NCBI GenBank assembly: GCA_030619185.1
Contig: JAUXBW010000127.1
Coordinates: 1 to 6,579 of the forward strand
From: Methyloprofundus sp.
GTDB taxonomy: Bacteria > Pseudomonadota > Gammaproteobacteria > Methylococcales > Methylomonadaceae
Direction: 5' to 3'
Length of the DNA: 6,579 nt
This document shows positions 1-5,146 of this stretch, piece by piece (position 1 is the stretch's first letter; each line of letters starts with the position of its first letter). The notes below the pieces were generated by a model. It was not told where the DNA came from and made no database searches. It saw only the letters and a program-made list of their open reading frames with translations. The position numbers and the translations under genes were made by a program.

Positions 1-153
1 ACGTGCACGGAATAACTTCGACAACTCGCTTGTGTTTATGCTCGTCTTCTGCGTTGTAGAAATAGTTGCGTAGCCAGCTATGCGCCTGTTTCTACGCCTT
101 GAATACGAACATAAATCCTGCTCCTTTGCCAAACTTATTCCGTGCGCGTTCCT
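1..153 (+). repeat. MITE-like palindromic element, copy 1 (left end cut by window)
   Basis: This is a non-coding repeat closely matching 903-1058 in the same orientation. The ends pair: ACGTGCACGGAATAA at 1-15 against TTATTCCGTGCGCGT at 135-149, with one T.G mismatch (4/146). Inside is a hairpin with outer stem 56-65/86-95 (one T.G), a 2x2 internal loop, inner stem 68-73/78-83 and a CCAG loop. By comparison with copy 2, about 3-4 bases of the left end lie outside the window. No protein-like reading frame is conserved between the copies, so it is probably a non-autonomous element (inference). The right end lies 27 bp before queC. Confidence 0.8.
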
Positions 154-162
154 GAGAATAAT

Positions 163-168
163 TATACT
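163..168 (+). promoter_or_regulatory. Possible -10 box for queC
   Basis: TATACT starts 10 bp after the right end of the repeat and 17 bp before the queC ATG. No convincing -35 is seen at 16-18 bp upstream, where the repeat terminus lies. If used, transcription would start near 175 and give an almost leaderless mRNA, which fits the absence of a Shine-Dalgarno sequence. This rests on one motif only. Confidence 0.3.
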
Positions 169-179
169 ATTTAATAAAT

Positions 180-860
180 ATGGCAAAAAAAGCAATTATC
201 TTATTATCAGGTGGACTGGATTCCGTTACCGTCTTGGCGATGGCAAAGCGACAGGGTTATGAAGTTTATGCTTTAAGCTTTGATTATGGTCAAAAACATA
301 ATGCAGAGCTTAATGCTGCTAGAAAAATCGCCCAAGACTATCAGCTTATTGAACACAAAGTGATTAATTTAGGCTTGGGAGCGATAGGTGGGTCAGCTCT
401 AACGGATGCAGCTCTGGCTGTTCCGCTAACTCCGCAAGAGGGGATTCCTGTTACTTATGTGCCGGCAAGAAATACTGTGTTTTTATCCTTTGCGCTAGGC
501 TGGGCGGAGGTTTTAGATGCCCATGATATATTTATTGGTGTTAATGCGGTTGATTATTCTGGGTACCCTGATTGTCGGCCGCAATTTATTGAGGCTTTTC
601 AAGCTTTGGCAAATGTGGCGACCAGAGCCGGTGTAGAAGGACATGAAATTAAAGTTCATGCGCCCCTTATTCATATGAGTAAGGGTGAAATCATTCAGCA
701 GGGCCTTATGCTACAGGTAAATTATGCGCAAACGGTATCTTGTTATGCCGCTAGCTCCGGAGGTCTGGCGTGTGGGATGTGTGATGCCTGCCGCTTAAGG
801 CAGCAAGGGTTCGCAGAGGCAGAAGTATCAGACCCTACGCGATATCAATCGGGGGCGTAG
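180..860 (+). CDS. queC: 7-cyano-7-deazaguanine synthase (QueC)
   Basis: QueC is a cytosolic ATP-dependent enzyme that converts 7-carboxy-7-deazaguanine and ammonia to preQ0, a precursor of queuosine in tRNA. The 226-residue product is of normal family length. The N-terminal PP-loop motif SGGLDS is at residues 10-15, the VPARN segment at 94-98, and the zinc-site cysteines are Cys188, Cys198, Cys201 and Cys204 in the usual C-x9-CGMC-x2-C pattern. The ATG at 180 places the PP-loop at the expected distance from the N-terminus. There is no Shine-Dalgarno: bases 158-179 contain no G. The gene stands alone here, without queD/queE or tol-pal neighbours in view, and is bracketed by two copies of the MITE-like repeat. 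Its TAG stop is the last three bases of the GTAG head of a REP sequence, so the final few residues may be shaped by that repeat. Confidence 0.97.
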   Translation: MAKKAIILLSGGLDSVTVLAMAKRQGYEVYALSFDYGQKHNAELNAARKIAQDYQLIEHKVINLGLGAIGGSALTDAALAVPLTPQEGIPVTYVPARNTVFLSFALGWAEVLDAHDIFIGVNAVDYSGYPDCRPQFIEAFQALANVATRAGVEGHEIKVHAPLIHMSKGEIIQQGLMLQVNYAQTVSCYAASSGGLACGMCDACRLRQQGFAEAEVSDPTRYQSGA

Positions 861-878
861 GAGCGGCTTTAGCCGCGA
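857..878 (+). repeat. REP element, GTAG-headed, overlapping the queC stop
   Basis: A GTAG tetranucleotide (857-860) is followed by GAGCGGCTTTAGCCGCGA. The GCGGC/GCCGC hairpin is at 863-867/872-876 with loop TTTA. This is the layout of REP sequences mobilised or maintained by RAYT (TnpA-REP) proteins, and it closely resembles those of Pseudomonas and Xanthomonas. The stem may also give some 3'-end protection or weak termination to queC mRNA, but there is no T-tract. A partner in inverse orientation is found at 890-1073, interrupted by the MITE-like element. Confidence 0.7.
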
Positions 879-889
879 TAGATTACCTT

Positions 890-1073
890 TCGCAGCTAAG
901 GAACGTGCATGAAATAACTTGAACAATTGACTTGCCTTTTTGCCCGTCTTCTTCGTTGTAGCAATAGTTGCGTAGCCTGCTATGCGCCTATTGCTACGTC
1001 TCGAATACGAACAAAAATCCTTCGCCAATTGCGCTCAACTTATTTCATGCGCGTTCCTAAAGACCACTACTAC
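890..1073 (-). repeat. Inverse REP, split by MITE-like insertion
   Basis: Bases 890-899 (TCGCAGCTAA) and 1058-1073 (TAAAGACCACTACTAC) are two halves of one sequence. Joined with a single TAA, they match the reverse complement of the REP at 857-878 at about 19 of 22 positions with one extra base. The original locus was therefore probably a REP doublet (BIME-like) of about 56 bp. The second unit has drifted: its own stem is poorly kept, with A894 and A1066 replacing G. The interruption is the element at 900-1057. Confidence 0.55.
900..1057 (+). mobile_element. MITE-like palindromic element, copy 2 (complete)
   Basis: This is a 158-bp non-coding element with terminal inverted repeats. GGAACGTGCATGAAATAA at 900-917 pairs with 1040-1057; the only non-Watson-Crick position is T906.G1051. 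It is flanked by TAA on both sides (897-899 and 1058-1060), or CTAA if one terminal base is counted differently, which fits a target-site duplication. An internal hairpin has a 10-bp perfect stem at 958-967/988-997, then a 2x2 internal loop, a 6-bp stem at 970-975/980-985 and loop CCTG. It is the same family and orientation as 1-153. It encodes nothing convincing and no transposase is in the window, so any movement would depend on a transposase supplied from elsewhere. Confidence 0.75.
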
Positions 1074-1077
1074 ATCA

Positions 1078-1086
1078 TGTTATAAT
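1078..1086 (+). promoter_or_regulatory. Extended -10 promoter for the ubiF-like operon
   Basis: TGTTATAAT is a perfect extended -10 (TG-n-TATAAT). It lies 21 bp after the end of copy 2 of the repeat and 33 bp before the ATG at 1120. No good -35 is seen, which extended -10 promoters tolerate. Predicted initiation is near 1092-1094, giving a leader of about 27 nt. The only Shine-Dalgarno-like bases are GGAT at 1109-1112. Confidence 0.6.
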
Positions 1087-1119
1087 TTATAAACGTAGTT
1101 TATTTACTGGATATAGGGT

Positions 1120-2337
1120 ATGAATGAAGAATATGATGTAGTGATTGTTGGCGGTGGCATGGTTGGCGCTGCAGTTGCCTGTGCGTTGGGTGATAGCGAT
1201 TTAAAGGTTGCATTGATTGAACAAACCATGCCCCAAGGATTTTCGCCTGAGCAAGCGCATGATTTGCGTGTTTCCGCTTTGAGTATTGCTTCACAGCAGA
1301 TTTTGCAAACAGTGGGTGCCTGGGATGCTGTGCAGGCGATGCGTGTGTGCCCCTTTAAGCGTATGCGTGTCTGGGAAACAGCAGGCGACACCGAGTTTAA
1401 TAGTGATGCTATCGCCTATGATGCCTTGGGCTATATCGTTGAAAATCGTGTAACTCAGCTCGCGTTACTACATAGGGCGCGGGAGTTTGCAAATATTGAA
1501 TTCTTATGCCCCGCTACCATCACGAAACTGAATTACACAAATGGCAAGCTTAGTATAGAGCTTGATGATAATCAGGTCCTATCTGCTAAAGTAGCTGTGG
1601 GAGCGGATGGTGGGCAGTCAAGGCTAAGGCAAGCAGTGGGTTTGGGCGTGACTAGCTGGGATTATCAGCAACATGCCATGGTTATTTATGTCGAAACTGA
1701 TTATGAACAGCAAGACATTACCTGGCAACGTTTTGTACCCACGGGGCCGCAGGCTTTTTTACCTTTAACAGGAAGCTATGGATCTATCGTCTGGTATAAC
1801 ACACCCGATGAAGTGCGACGGTTAAAGAGCCTGGATGAGACTGAATTACTGGCTGAATTAAGCGCAACTTTTCCAGAGTGTTTAGGCAAAATAAATAAAG
1901 TTCTTGGCGTAGCGAGCTTTCCTTTGAAGCGGCAACATGCACAGGAATATGTAAAACAAGGGGTTGTCCTGGTGGGTGATGCAGCGCATATGATTAATCC
2001 TTTAGCCGGGCAGGGAGTCAATATAGGTTTGCTAGATGCGGCAATGCTGGCGGAAGTTTTAATTGAGGCTAACAATAAAGGTAAAAATATAGCGGATGTT
2101 ACTGTGCTGAAACGCTATGAGCGTCTGCGTCGTAACGAAAATCTGAAAATGATGACTGTGATGGATTTGTTTTATCGCACCTTTAGTAATCAGATATTGC
2201 CAATCAAGTTTATCAGAAATTTGGGCTTGGGCCTGGCAGAGCGAATTACTCCGCTAAAAAATAAAGTGATGCGCGGTGCTATGGGGCTGGAAGGGCACTT
2301 ACCAAAATTAGCCAAAGGCGAAACCATTGTTTCATGA
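1120..2337 (+). CDS. ubiF: UbiF-like FAD-dependent ubiquinone-biosynthesis hydroxylase
   Basis: This is a 405-residue flavoprotein monooxygenase of the UbiH/UbiF/UbiI (COQ6) family, which hydroxylates the benzoquinol ring during aerobic ubiquinone synthesis at the inner face of the membrane. Visible motifs are the FAD dinucleotide fold VVIVGGGMVGAA (7-18), DLRVSALS (48-55), GADG (161-164) and GDAAHMINPLAGQGVN (286-301). WDAVQAMR (68-75), TWQRFVPTGPQAFLPL (201-216) and the C-terminal MDLFY followed by FIRNLGLGLAER resemble Escherichia coli UbiF, as recalled, more than UbiH or UbiI. The exact ring position it acts on is still inferred, because regiospecificity in this family cannot be read from motifs. 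ATG 1120 is the earliest in-frame start, since a TAG stop lies at 1114-1116. The stop overlaps the next gene by ATGA, implying coupled translation. Confidence 0.9.
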   Translation: MNEEYDVVIVGGGMVGAAVACALGDSDLKVALIEQTMPQGFSPEQAHDLRVSALSIASQQILQTVGAWDAVQAMRVCPFKRMRVWETAGDTEFNSDAIAYDALGYIVENRVTQLALLHRAREFANIEFLCPATITKLNYTNGKLSIELDDNQVLSAKVAVGADGGQSRLRQAVGLGVTSWDYQQHAMVIYVETDYEQQDITWQRFVPTGPQAFLPLTGSYGSIVWYNTPDEVRRLKSLDETELLAELSATFPECLGKINKVLGVASFPLKRQHAQEYVKQGVVLVGDAAHMINPLAGQGVNIGLLDAAMLAEVLIEANNKGKNIADVTVLKRYERLRRNENLKMMTVMDLFYRTFSNQILPIKFIRNLGLGLAERITPLKNKVMRGAMGLEGHLPKLAKGETIVS

Positions 2338-3098
2338 ATAATTCGATTGCCTTTAGAACGCTTTTATTTAAAGAAATTCGTCGTTTTACCCGCATCTGGC
2401 CACAAACATTATTACCCCCAGCGATTACTACTTCATTGTATTTTCTGATTTTTGGTAAGCTAATCGGTGAGCGTATTGGAAGTATCAATGGCGTAAGTTA
2501 TATGGATTATATTGTGCCGGGCGTGATTCTAATGTCGGTTATCAGTCACTCCTATGCCAATGTGGTCTCCTCTTTTTACTCAACCAAATTCCAACGCCAT
2601 ATTGAAGAGCTACTTGTTGCTCCTGTTCCAAACTGGGTGATATTAGCAGGGTATATTGGAGGTGGGGTAATGCGCGGGATGTTGGTCGGTTGTGTGGTGA
2701 CTGGTATCTCTATGATGTTTACTGAAATATCGGTTGCTCACTGGTGGATAAGTGTTAGCGTCTTTGTTTTAACAGCCACTCTATTTTCCTTAGCCGGTTT
2801 TGTGAATGCTATTTTTGCCGATAGTTTTGATGATATTTCTATTATTCCCAATTTTGTTTTAACCCCGCTGAGTTATTTGGGAGGGGTATTTTATTCTGTT
2901 TCTATGCTACCTGAAATCTGGCAGAAAATAGCGTTGGGTAACCCTATTCTGTATATGATTAATACTTTTCGCTATGGCTTGATGGGTATTTCAGATATAG
3001 ATGTGACCCATGCCATGCTGATCATCGTAAGCTTTATCGTGTTATTAGTTGTTTTTTGCCTGTTTTTATTGCATAGGGGCATAGGTATTAAGAGTTAA
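2334..3098 (+). CDS. ABC-2 type exporter permease, YadH-like
   Basis: This 254-residue integral membrane protein is close in length and sequence to E. coli YadH, the permease half of the YadG-YadH exporter. About six hydrophobic segments are visible, near residues 22-41, 58-80, 101-129, 136-161, 168-189 and 225-246. The conserved ABC-2 stretch is at 91-119, beginning EELLVAPVP, with cytoplasmic basic residues before it (KFQRH). The ATG shares four bases with the stop of the quinone hydroxylase, and no separate Shine-Dalgarno is needed or seen. The usual arrangement is an ATPase gene directly upstream. Here no ATP-binding cassette occurs anywhere in the window, so the ATPase must come from another locus. 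The substrate is unknown, and pairing with a ubi gene does not prove a role in quinone synthesis. Confidence 0.9.
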   Translation: MNNSIAFRTLLFKEIRRFTRIWPQTLLPPAITTSLYFLIFGKLIGERIGSINGVSYMDYIVPGVILMSVISHSYANVVSSFYSTKFQRHIEELLVAPVPNWVILAGYIGGGVMRGMLVGCVVTGISMMFTEISVAHWWISVSVFVLTATLFSLAGFVNAIFADSFDDISIIPNFVLTPLSYLGGVFYSVSMLPEIWQKIALGNPILYMINTFRYGLMGISDIDVTHAMLIIVSFIVLLVVFCLFLLHRGIGIKS

Positions 3099-3099
3099 C

Positions 3100-3121
3100 T
3101 TAAGTGGTAAATGCCGCTTAA
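3100..3121 (+). terminator. Weak hairpin after the permease gene
   Basis: TTAAGTGG (3100-3107) pairs with CCGCTTAA (3114-3121) around a 6-nt loop: eight pairs, one of them T.G, starting 2 bp after the stop. It is not followed directly by a T-tract; the long T run comes later, at 3153-3160. It is a possible terminator or 3'-end stabiliser, but weak. Confidence 0.3.
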
Positions 3122-3167
3122 TATATTGTAGTTAGGGATAAAGTGTTGCTCGTTTTTTTTATATTTT

Positions 3168-3195
3168 TTGCAATAATGCATTATTGTTATAGAAT
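3168..3195 (+). promoter_or_regulatory. Probable promoter with internal palindrome, for the lipoprotein operon
   Basis: TTGCAA (3168-3173) and TAGAAT (3190-3195) are separated by 16 bp and preceded by an AT-rich, T-rich tract (3153-3167) that could act as an UP-like element. The spacer is occupied by CAATAATGCATTATTG (3171-3186), a perfect 16-bp palindrome that could be a repressor site. A second -10-like TATACT at 3218-3223 is an alternative with a poorer -35. Confidence 0.45.
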
Positions 3196-3250
3196 TAAAG
3201 GTTGAGTAGTTTATTACTATACTTTTACCCTTAATTTCTTAAATTAAAAT

Positions 3251-3256
3251 GGAGAG
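3251..3256 (+). promoter_or_regulatory. Ribosome binding site that decides the start at 3264
   Basis: GGAGAG lies 7-9 bp before ATG 3264. An in-frame ATG at 3249 overlaps this site and has no Shine-Dalgarno of its own. It would also put five extra residues (two acidic) in front of the basic start of the signal peptide, so the downstream ATG is preferred. Confidence 0.8.
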
Positions 3257-3263
3257 TGACATC

Positions 3264-3632
3264 ATGTTCACAAAAAAAAATACGGCATCGTTAATTAAAG
3301 CGACTGCTTTAGGCCTTGCTGTTTCAGCCTTAAGCGCATGTGGAATTGCAGCGCCAAAATCTGAAATTGCATACGCGGAAGCCACCGTGCAATCAGCGCG
3401 TAATATCGGTGCCAATGGTTATGCAGGAATGGAGTTGGAAAGAGCCAAAAATAAACTAGATCAAGCAAAAGCTGAAATGAAGGACGGTAACAATGAAGCA
3501 GCCTTACGTCTAGCAAATGAAGCGACAGCGGAAGCGAGTCTGGCACAAGCAAAAACAGAAGCAGGCAAAGCAAGTGCACAAGAAAAGCAAATGCAGCAAA
3601 GCATGCAAATGTTGGAATCACAGCTTAAATAA
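3264..3632 (+). CDS. DUF4398-type small lipoprotein
   Basis: This is a 122-residue precursor. The signal peptide has a basic start (MFTKK), a hydrophobic core (roughly 13-24) and a lipobox LSAC with the lipidated Cys at 26. Residue +2 is Gly, so outer-membrane sorting by Lol is expected. The mature part is almost wholly helical and rich in Ala, Glu, Lys and Gln. It begins with PKSEIAYAEATVQSA and continues with the repeated A-x-x-E-L-x-x-A-K pattern typical of DUF4398, ending in a Gln/Met-rich tail likely to form a coiled coil. Biochemical function is not established for the family; an envelope structural or scaffold role is inferred. It lies 40 bp upstream of an OmpA-domain lipoprotein whose N-terminal half looks like the same domain, and the two are probably co-transcribed. 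Confidence 0.88.
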   Translation: MFTKKNTASLIKATALGLAVSALSACGIAAPKSEIAYAEATVQSARNIGANGYAGMELERAKNKLDQAKAEMKDGNNEAALRLANEATAEASLAQAKTEAGKASAQEKQMQQSMQMLESQLK

Positions 3633-3672
3633 ATAGCTCACTCTATTGACTAATCTATCTTGGACTTAATTT

Positions 3673-4422
3673 ATGAAAATATTGACAGTAAAAAAACTGC
3701 TTATCCCTGCTGTAATGGCGACATTGGCTGTAGGTTGCGCCAGCTTGCAAAAACCACAAACTTTATTAGATGCTGAGCAGGCGTATAAAGTAGCGGCTAG
3801 TGATTCATCCGTACAGAAATATGCTGCAGCTGAATTAAATAAAGCGAATAAAACCTTAAAAAGTGCAGCAGTGGCTGAAACAGCAGAGGATATGGCTTCT
3901 TTGGCTTATATAGGTAATGCTGAAGTTGGGACGGCTGTAAATACTGCAGCAGCAGAAATATCTAGACAAAACAGTATTGATTTGCTGGCAAAAAAAGAAC
4001 AGTTAATTTCAGATTCTCTTAATTTGAAAAAAGATGCTACGCAAAGTAAATTGTTACAGATGCAACTAACTGAAGCAGAGCGTGAAATTTTACTGGCTTT
4101 TGGTGATATAGAGTTTGTCACCGGAACAGCTGATTTAGTACCTGGAGCATCAGTGGGAATTGATTTGTTAGCGGCTTATATGCAAAAATACCCGAGCAAA
4201 AAAGTGACACTTGAAGGGCATACTGATAATACAGGCAGTACTAAGCTTAATAATGAATTATCACAAAAACGTGCTGATTTTATTCGCAGTGTGTTAATGA
4301 CTAAAGGTGTTGCTGCAAACCGCATTACTGCTATTGGTTATGGTCAAAGCCAGCCGGTTGCATCAAATAGCTCATCAGCCGGTCGTCAGAAAAATCGCCG
4401 TATTGATATAAAATTTAAATAG
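3673..4422 (+). CDS. OmpA-domain lipoprotein with DUF4398-like N-terminus
   Basis: This is a 249-residue outer-membrane lipoprotein predicted to tie the outer membrane to peptidoglycan. The signal peptide ends in LAVGC with the lipidated Cys at 22; residue +2 is Ala, again compatible with outer-membrane sorting. Residues about 30-100 are an Ala-rich helical segment resembling DUF4398, followed by a Lys/Leu-rich linker helix (104-140). The OmpA C-terminal domain spans about 142-249 and includes EGHTDNTGS (181-189), LSQKRA (196-201), the GYGQSQP segment (222-228) and NRR (241-243). Asp185 and Arg200 occupy the positions that bind diaminopimelate in OmpA proteins. A weak GGA at 3662-3664 is the only ribosome site. 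It is the last gene before a strong terminator at 4559-4588. Confidence 0.93.
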   Translation: MKILTVKKLLIPAVMATLAVGCASLQKPQTLLDAEQAYKVAASDSSVQKYAAAELNKANKTLKSAAVAETAEDMASLAYIGNAEVGTAVNTAAAEISRQNSIDLLAKKEQLISDSLNLKKDATQSKLLQMQLTEAEREILLAFGDIEFVTGTADLVPGASVGIDLLAAYMQKYPSKKVTLEGHTDNTGSTKLNNELSQKRADFIRSVLMTKGVAANRITAIGYGQSQPVASNSSSAGRQKNRRIDIKFK

Positions 4423-4488
4423 TAACCTCAATTTTACTAGTACAGCAAGCCCGAAGTAAGCGAGAAAGTAATAAGATAACTAATGCAT

Positions 4489-4517
4489 TAAAAAACAATA
4501 ATTTATAATGTTTTTTA
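4489..4517 (+). other. A/T-tract inverted repeat downstream of the OmpA gene
   Basis: TAAAAAACA (4489-4497) and TGTTTTTTA (4509-4517) are perfect complements around an 11-nt AT-rich loop. Fold stability is low, and there is no GC-rich stem as in a standard terminator. The loop and right arm contain TATAAT (4504-4509), so it could instead be a promoter region for a short transcript ending at 4588. Confidence 0.35.
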
Positions 4518-4558
4518 CATCTTAAATTTCAGGGCTTCTGTATTAGCGATGAATATGA

Positions 4559-4588
4559 CACGCAGTCACAATACTGCGTGAATTTTTT
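4559..4588 (+). terminator. Rho-independent terminator
   Basis: CACGCAGT (4559-4566) and ACTGCGTG (4573-4580) form a perfect 8-bp stem with a 6-nt loop. AA and six T residues (4583-4588) follow. It lies 136 bp after the OmpA lipoprotein stop and isolates that operon from the exported-protein pair downstream. Confidence 0.85.
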
Positions 4589-4646
4589 CCATCTCCCTAA
4601 ATATCTGTCACTTTTCTTTTACTGTTTTTGAAAACATTAATCTCTG

Positions 4647-4652
4647 TATAAT
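4647..4652 (+). promoter_or_regulatory. -10 box for the first exported protein gene
   Basis: TATAAT lies within GTATAATCAA (4646-4655), 35 bp from its first base to ATG 4682. The -35 is not convincing: TTGAAA at 4628-4633 is only 13 bp away. Support comes from the identical 10-bp block at the identical distance before the paralogous gene. Confidence 0.55.
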
Positions 4653-4681
4653 CAACCGCTTTGTAGAAAGTGAAAAGCACA

Positions 4682-5110
4682 ATGAAACACAATTTTTTAA
4701 AGGTATTAATAAGCTTGCTGTTGTTAACACCATTATCATCCTGGGCTGCAAGTAAAAGCTGCTCAATAACATATGATTTAACGGGTTGGTCTTTTTTATA
4801 TAAAGCTTATAAAGGGTCTGGTGTTGTCAGTTGCACTAATGGTCAGAGTGCAAAAGTTTCTTTAGTATTGCATGGCGGTGGCTTAACTTTGGGTGTTTCT
4901 GATATTGAGAATGCGAAAGGTAAATTTACCGGCATTAAAAATATAAAAGACATTTACGGAACTTATTTTTCAATTGATGTGCACGCTGGGTTTGCACGCG
5001 CAGCTGAGGCGCGCACCTTATTTAAAGGCTATATTGCGGGTGGTGGGGCAGGCGTTGGTGGCGGTTATGGCTTAGGTTTTGCCTTTAGTGGCTTAACGAT
5101 TAAGCCTTAG
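4682..5110 (+). CDS. Exported protein of unknown family, paralog A
   Basis: I do not recognise this family. The 142-residue precursor has a Sec signal peptide (basic MKHNFLK, hydrophobic 8-18, likely cleavage near SWA-A at 22-23). The mature protein of about 120 residues has only two cysteines, Cys27 and Cys51, probably a disulfide. The tail is very Gly-rich, with GGGAGVGGGYGLG at about 119-131. Shared with paralog B are C-x3-Y-x-L-x-GW, YK-x-YKGSG-x-V-x-C, AKV-x-L-x-L, KG, DIYG, AGF and GY-x-LGF. Alternating hydrophobic and polar residues suggest beta structure in the periplasm or outer membrane. ATG 4682 is preferred over the in-frame GTG 4670: it gives a normal signal peptide, equal length to paralog B and equal promoter spacing. 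A glycine-rich barrel such as DUF992 or SYLF is only a guess. Confidence 0.82.
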   Translation: MKHNFLKVLISLLLLTPLSSWAASKSCSITYDLTGWSFLYKAYKGSGVVSCTNGQSAKVSLVLHGGGLTLGVSDIENAKGKFTGIKNIKDIYGTYFSIDVHAGFARAAEARTLFKGYIAGGGAGVGGGYGLGFAFSGLTIKP

Positions 5111-5111
5111 G

Positions 5112-5117
5112 TATAAT
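5112..5117 (+). promoter_or_regulatory. -10 box for the second exported protein gene
   Basis: TATAAT in GTATAATCAA (5111-5120) starts one base after the stop of paralog A and 35 bp before ATG 5147, the same spacing as in front of paralog A. A second TATAAT is at 5126-5131. Any -35 would lie inside the end of paralog A. Readthrough from the first promoter is also likely. Confidence 0.45.
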
Positions 5118-5146
5118 CAAGTCTTTATAATTTAGATGGAAAAAAT

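Noticed and set aside
80..262. Open frame of 60 codons across the repeat and the start of queC
   Set aside because: It runs from the palindromic repeat into queC in another frame, has no ribosome site or protein-like composition, and the frame is not kept in the second repeat copy.
828..1028. Minus-strand open frame of 66 codons over the queC end, REP and repeat copy 2
   Set aside because: It is made of repeat sequence; basic, low-complexity translation with no counterpart in copy 1.
1..1073. CRISPR array or tRNA/rRNA gene in the repeat-rich left part
   Set aside because: There are only two copies, about 900 bp apart, and they are palindromic over their whole length. No short spaced direct repeats and no cloverleaf or rRNA motif are visible.
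1104..1391. Minus-strand open frames opposite the start of the ubiF-like gene
   Set aside because: Antisense shadows of a clear flavoprotein gene, with no start signals or recognisable composition.
1776..2075. Minus-strand open frame of 99 codons
   Set aside because: Antisense to the conserved FAD motif region of the ubiF-like gene; a Ser/Thr-rich shadow.
3249..3263. Upstream ATG for the small lipoprotein
   Set aside because: It overlaps the GGAGAG ribosome site that serves ATG 3264, and adds acidic residues ahead of the signal peptide.
4448..4538. AAGCCC and GGGCTT as arms of a large hairpin after the OmpA gene
   Set aside because: Only six pairs about 80 bp apart; easily chance, and less convincing than the local hairpins between them.
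4670..4681. GTG start for paralog A
   Set aside because: ATG 4682 gives the same precursor length and the same promoter-to-start distance as paralog B, and a cleaner signal peptide.
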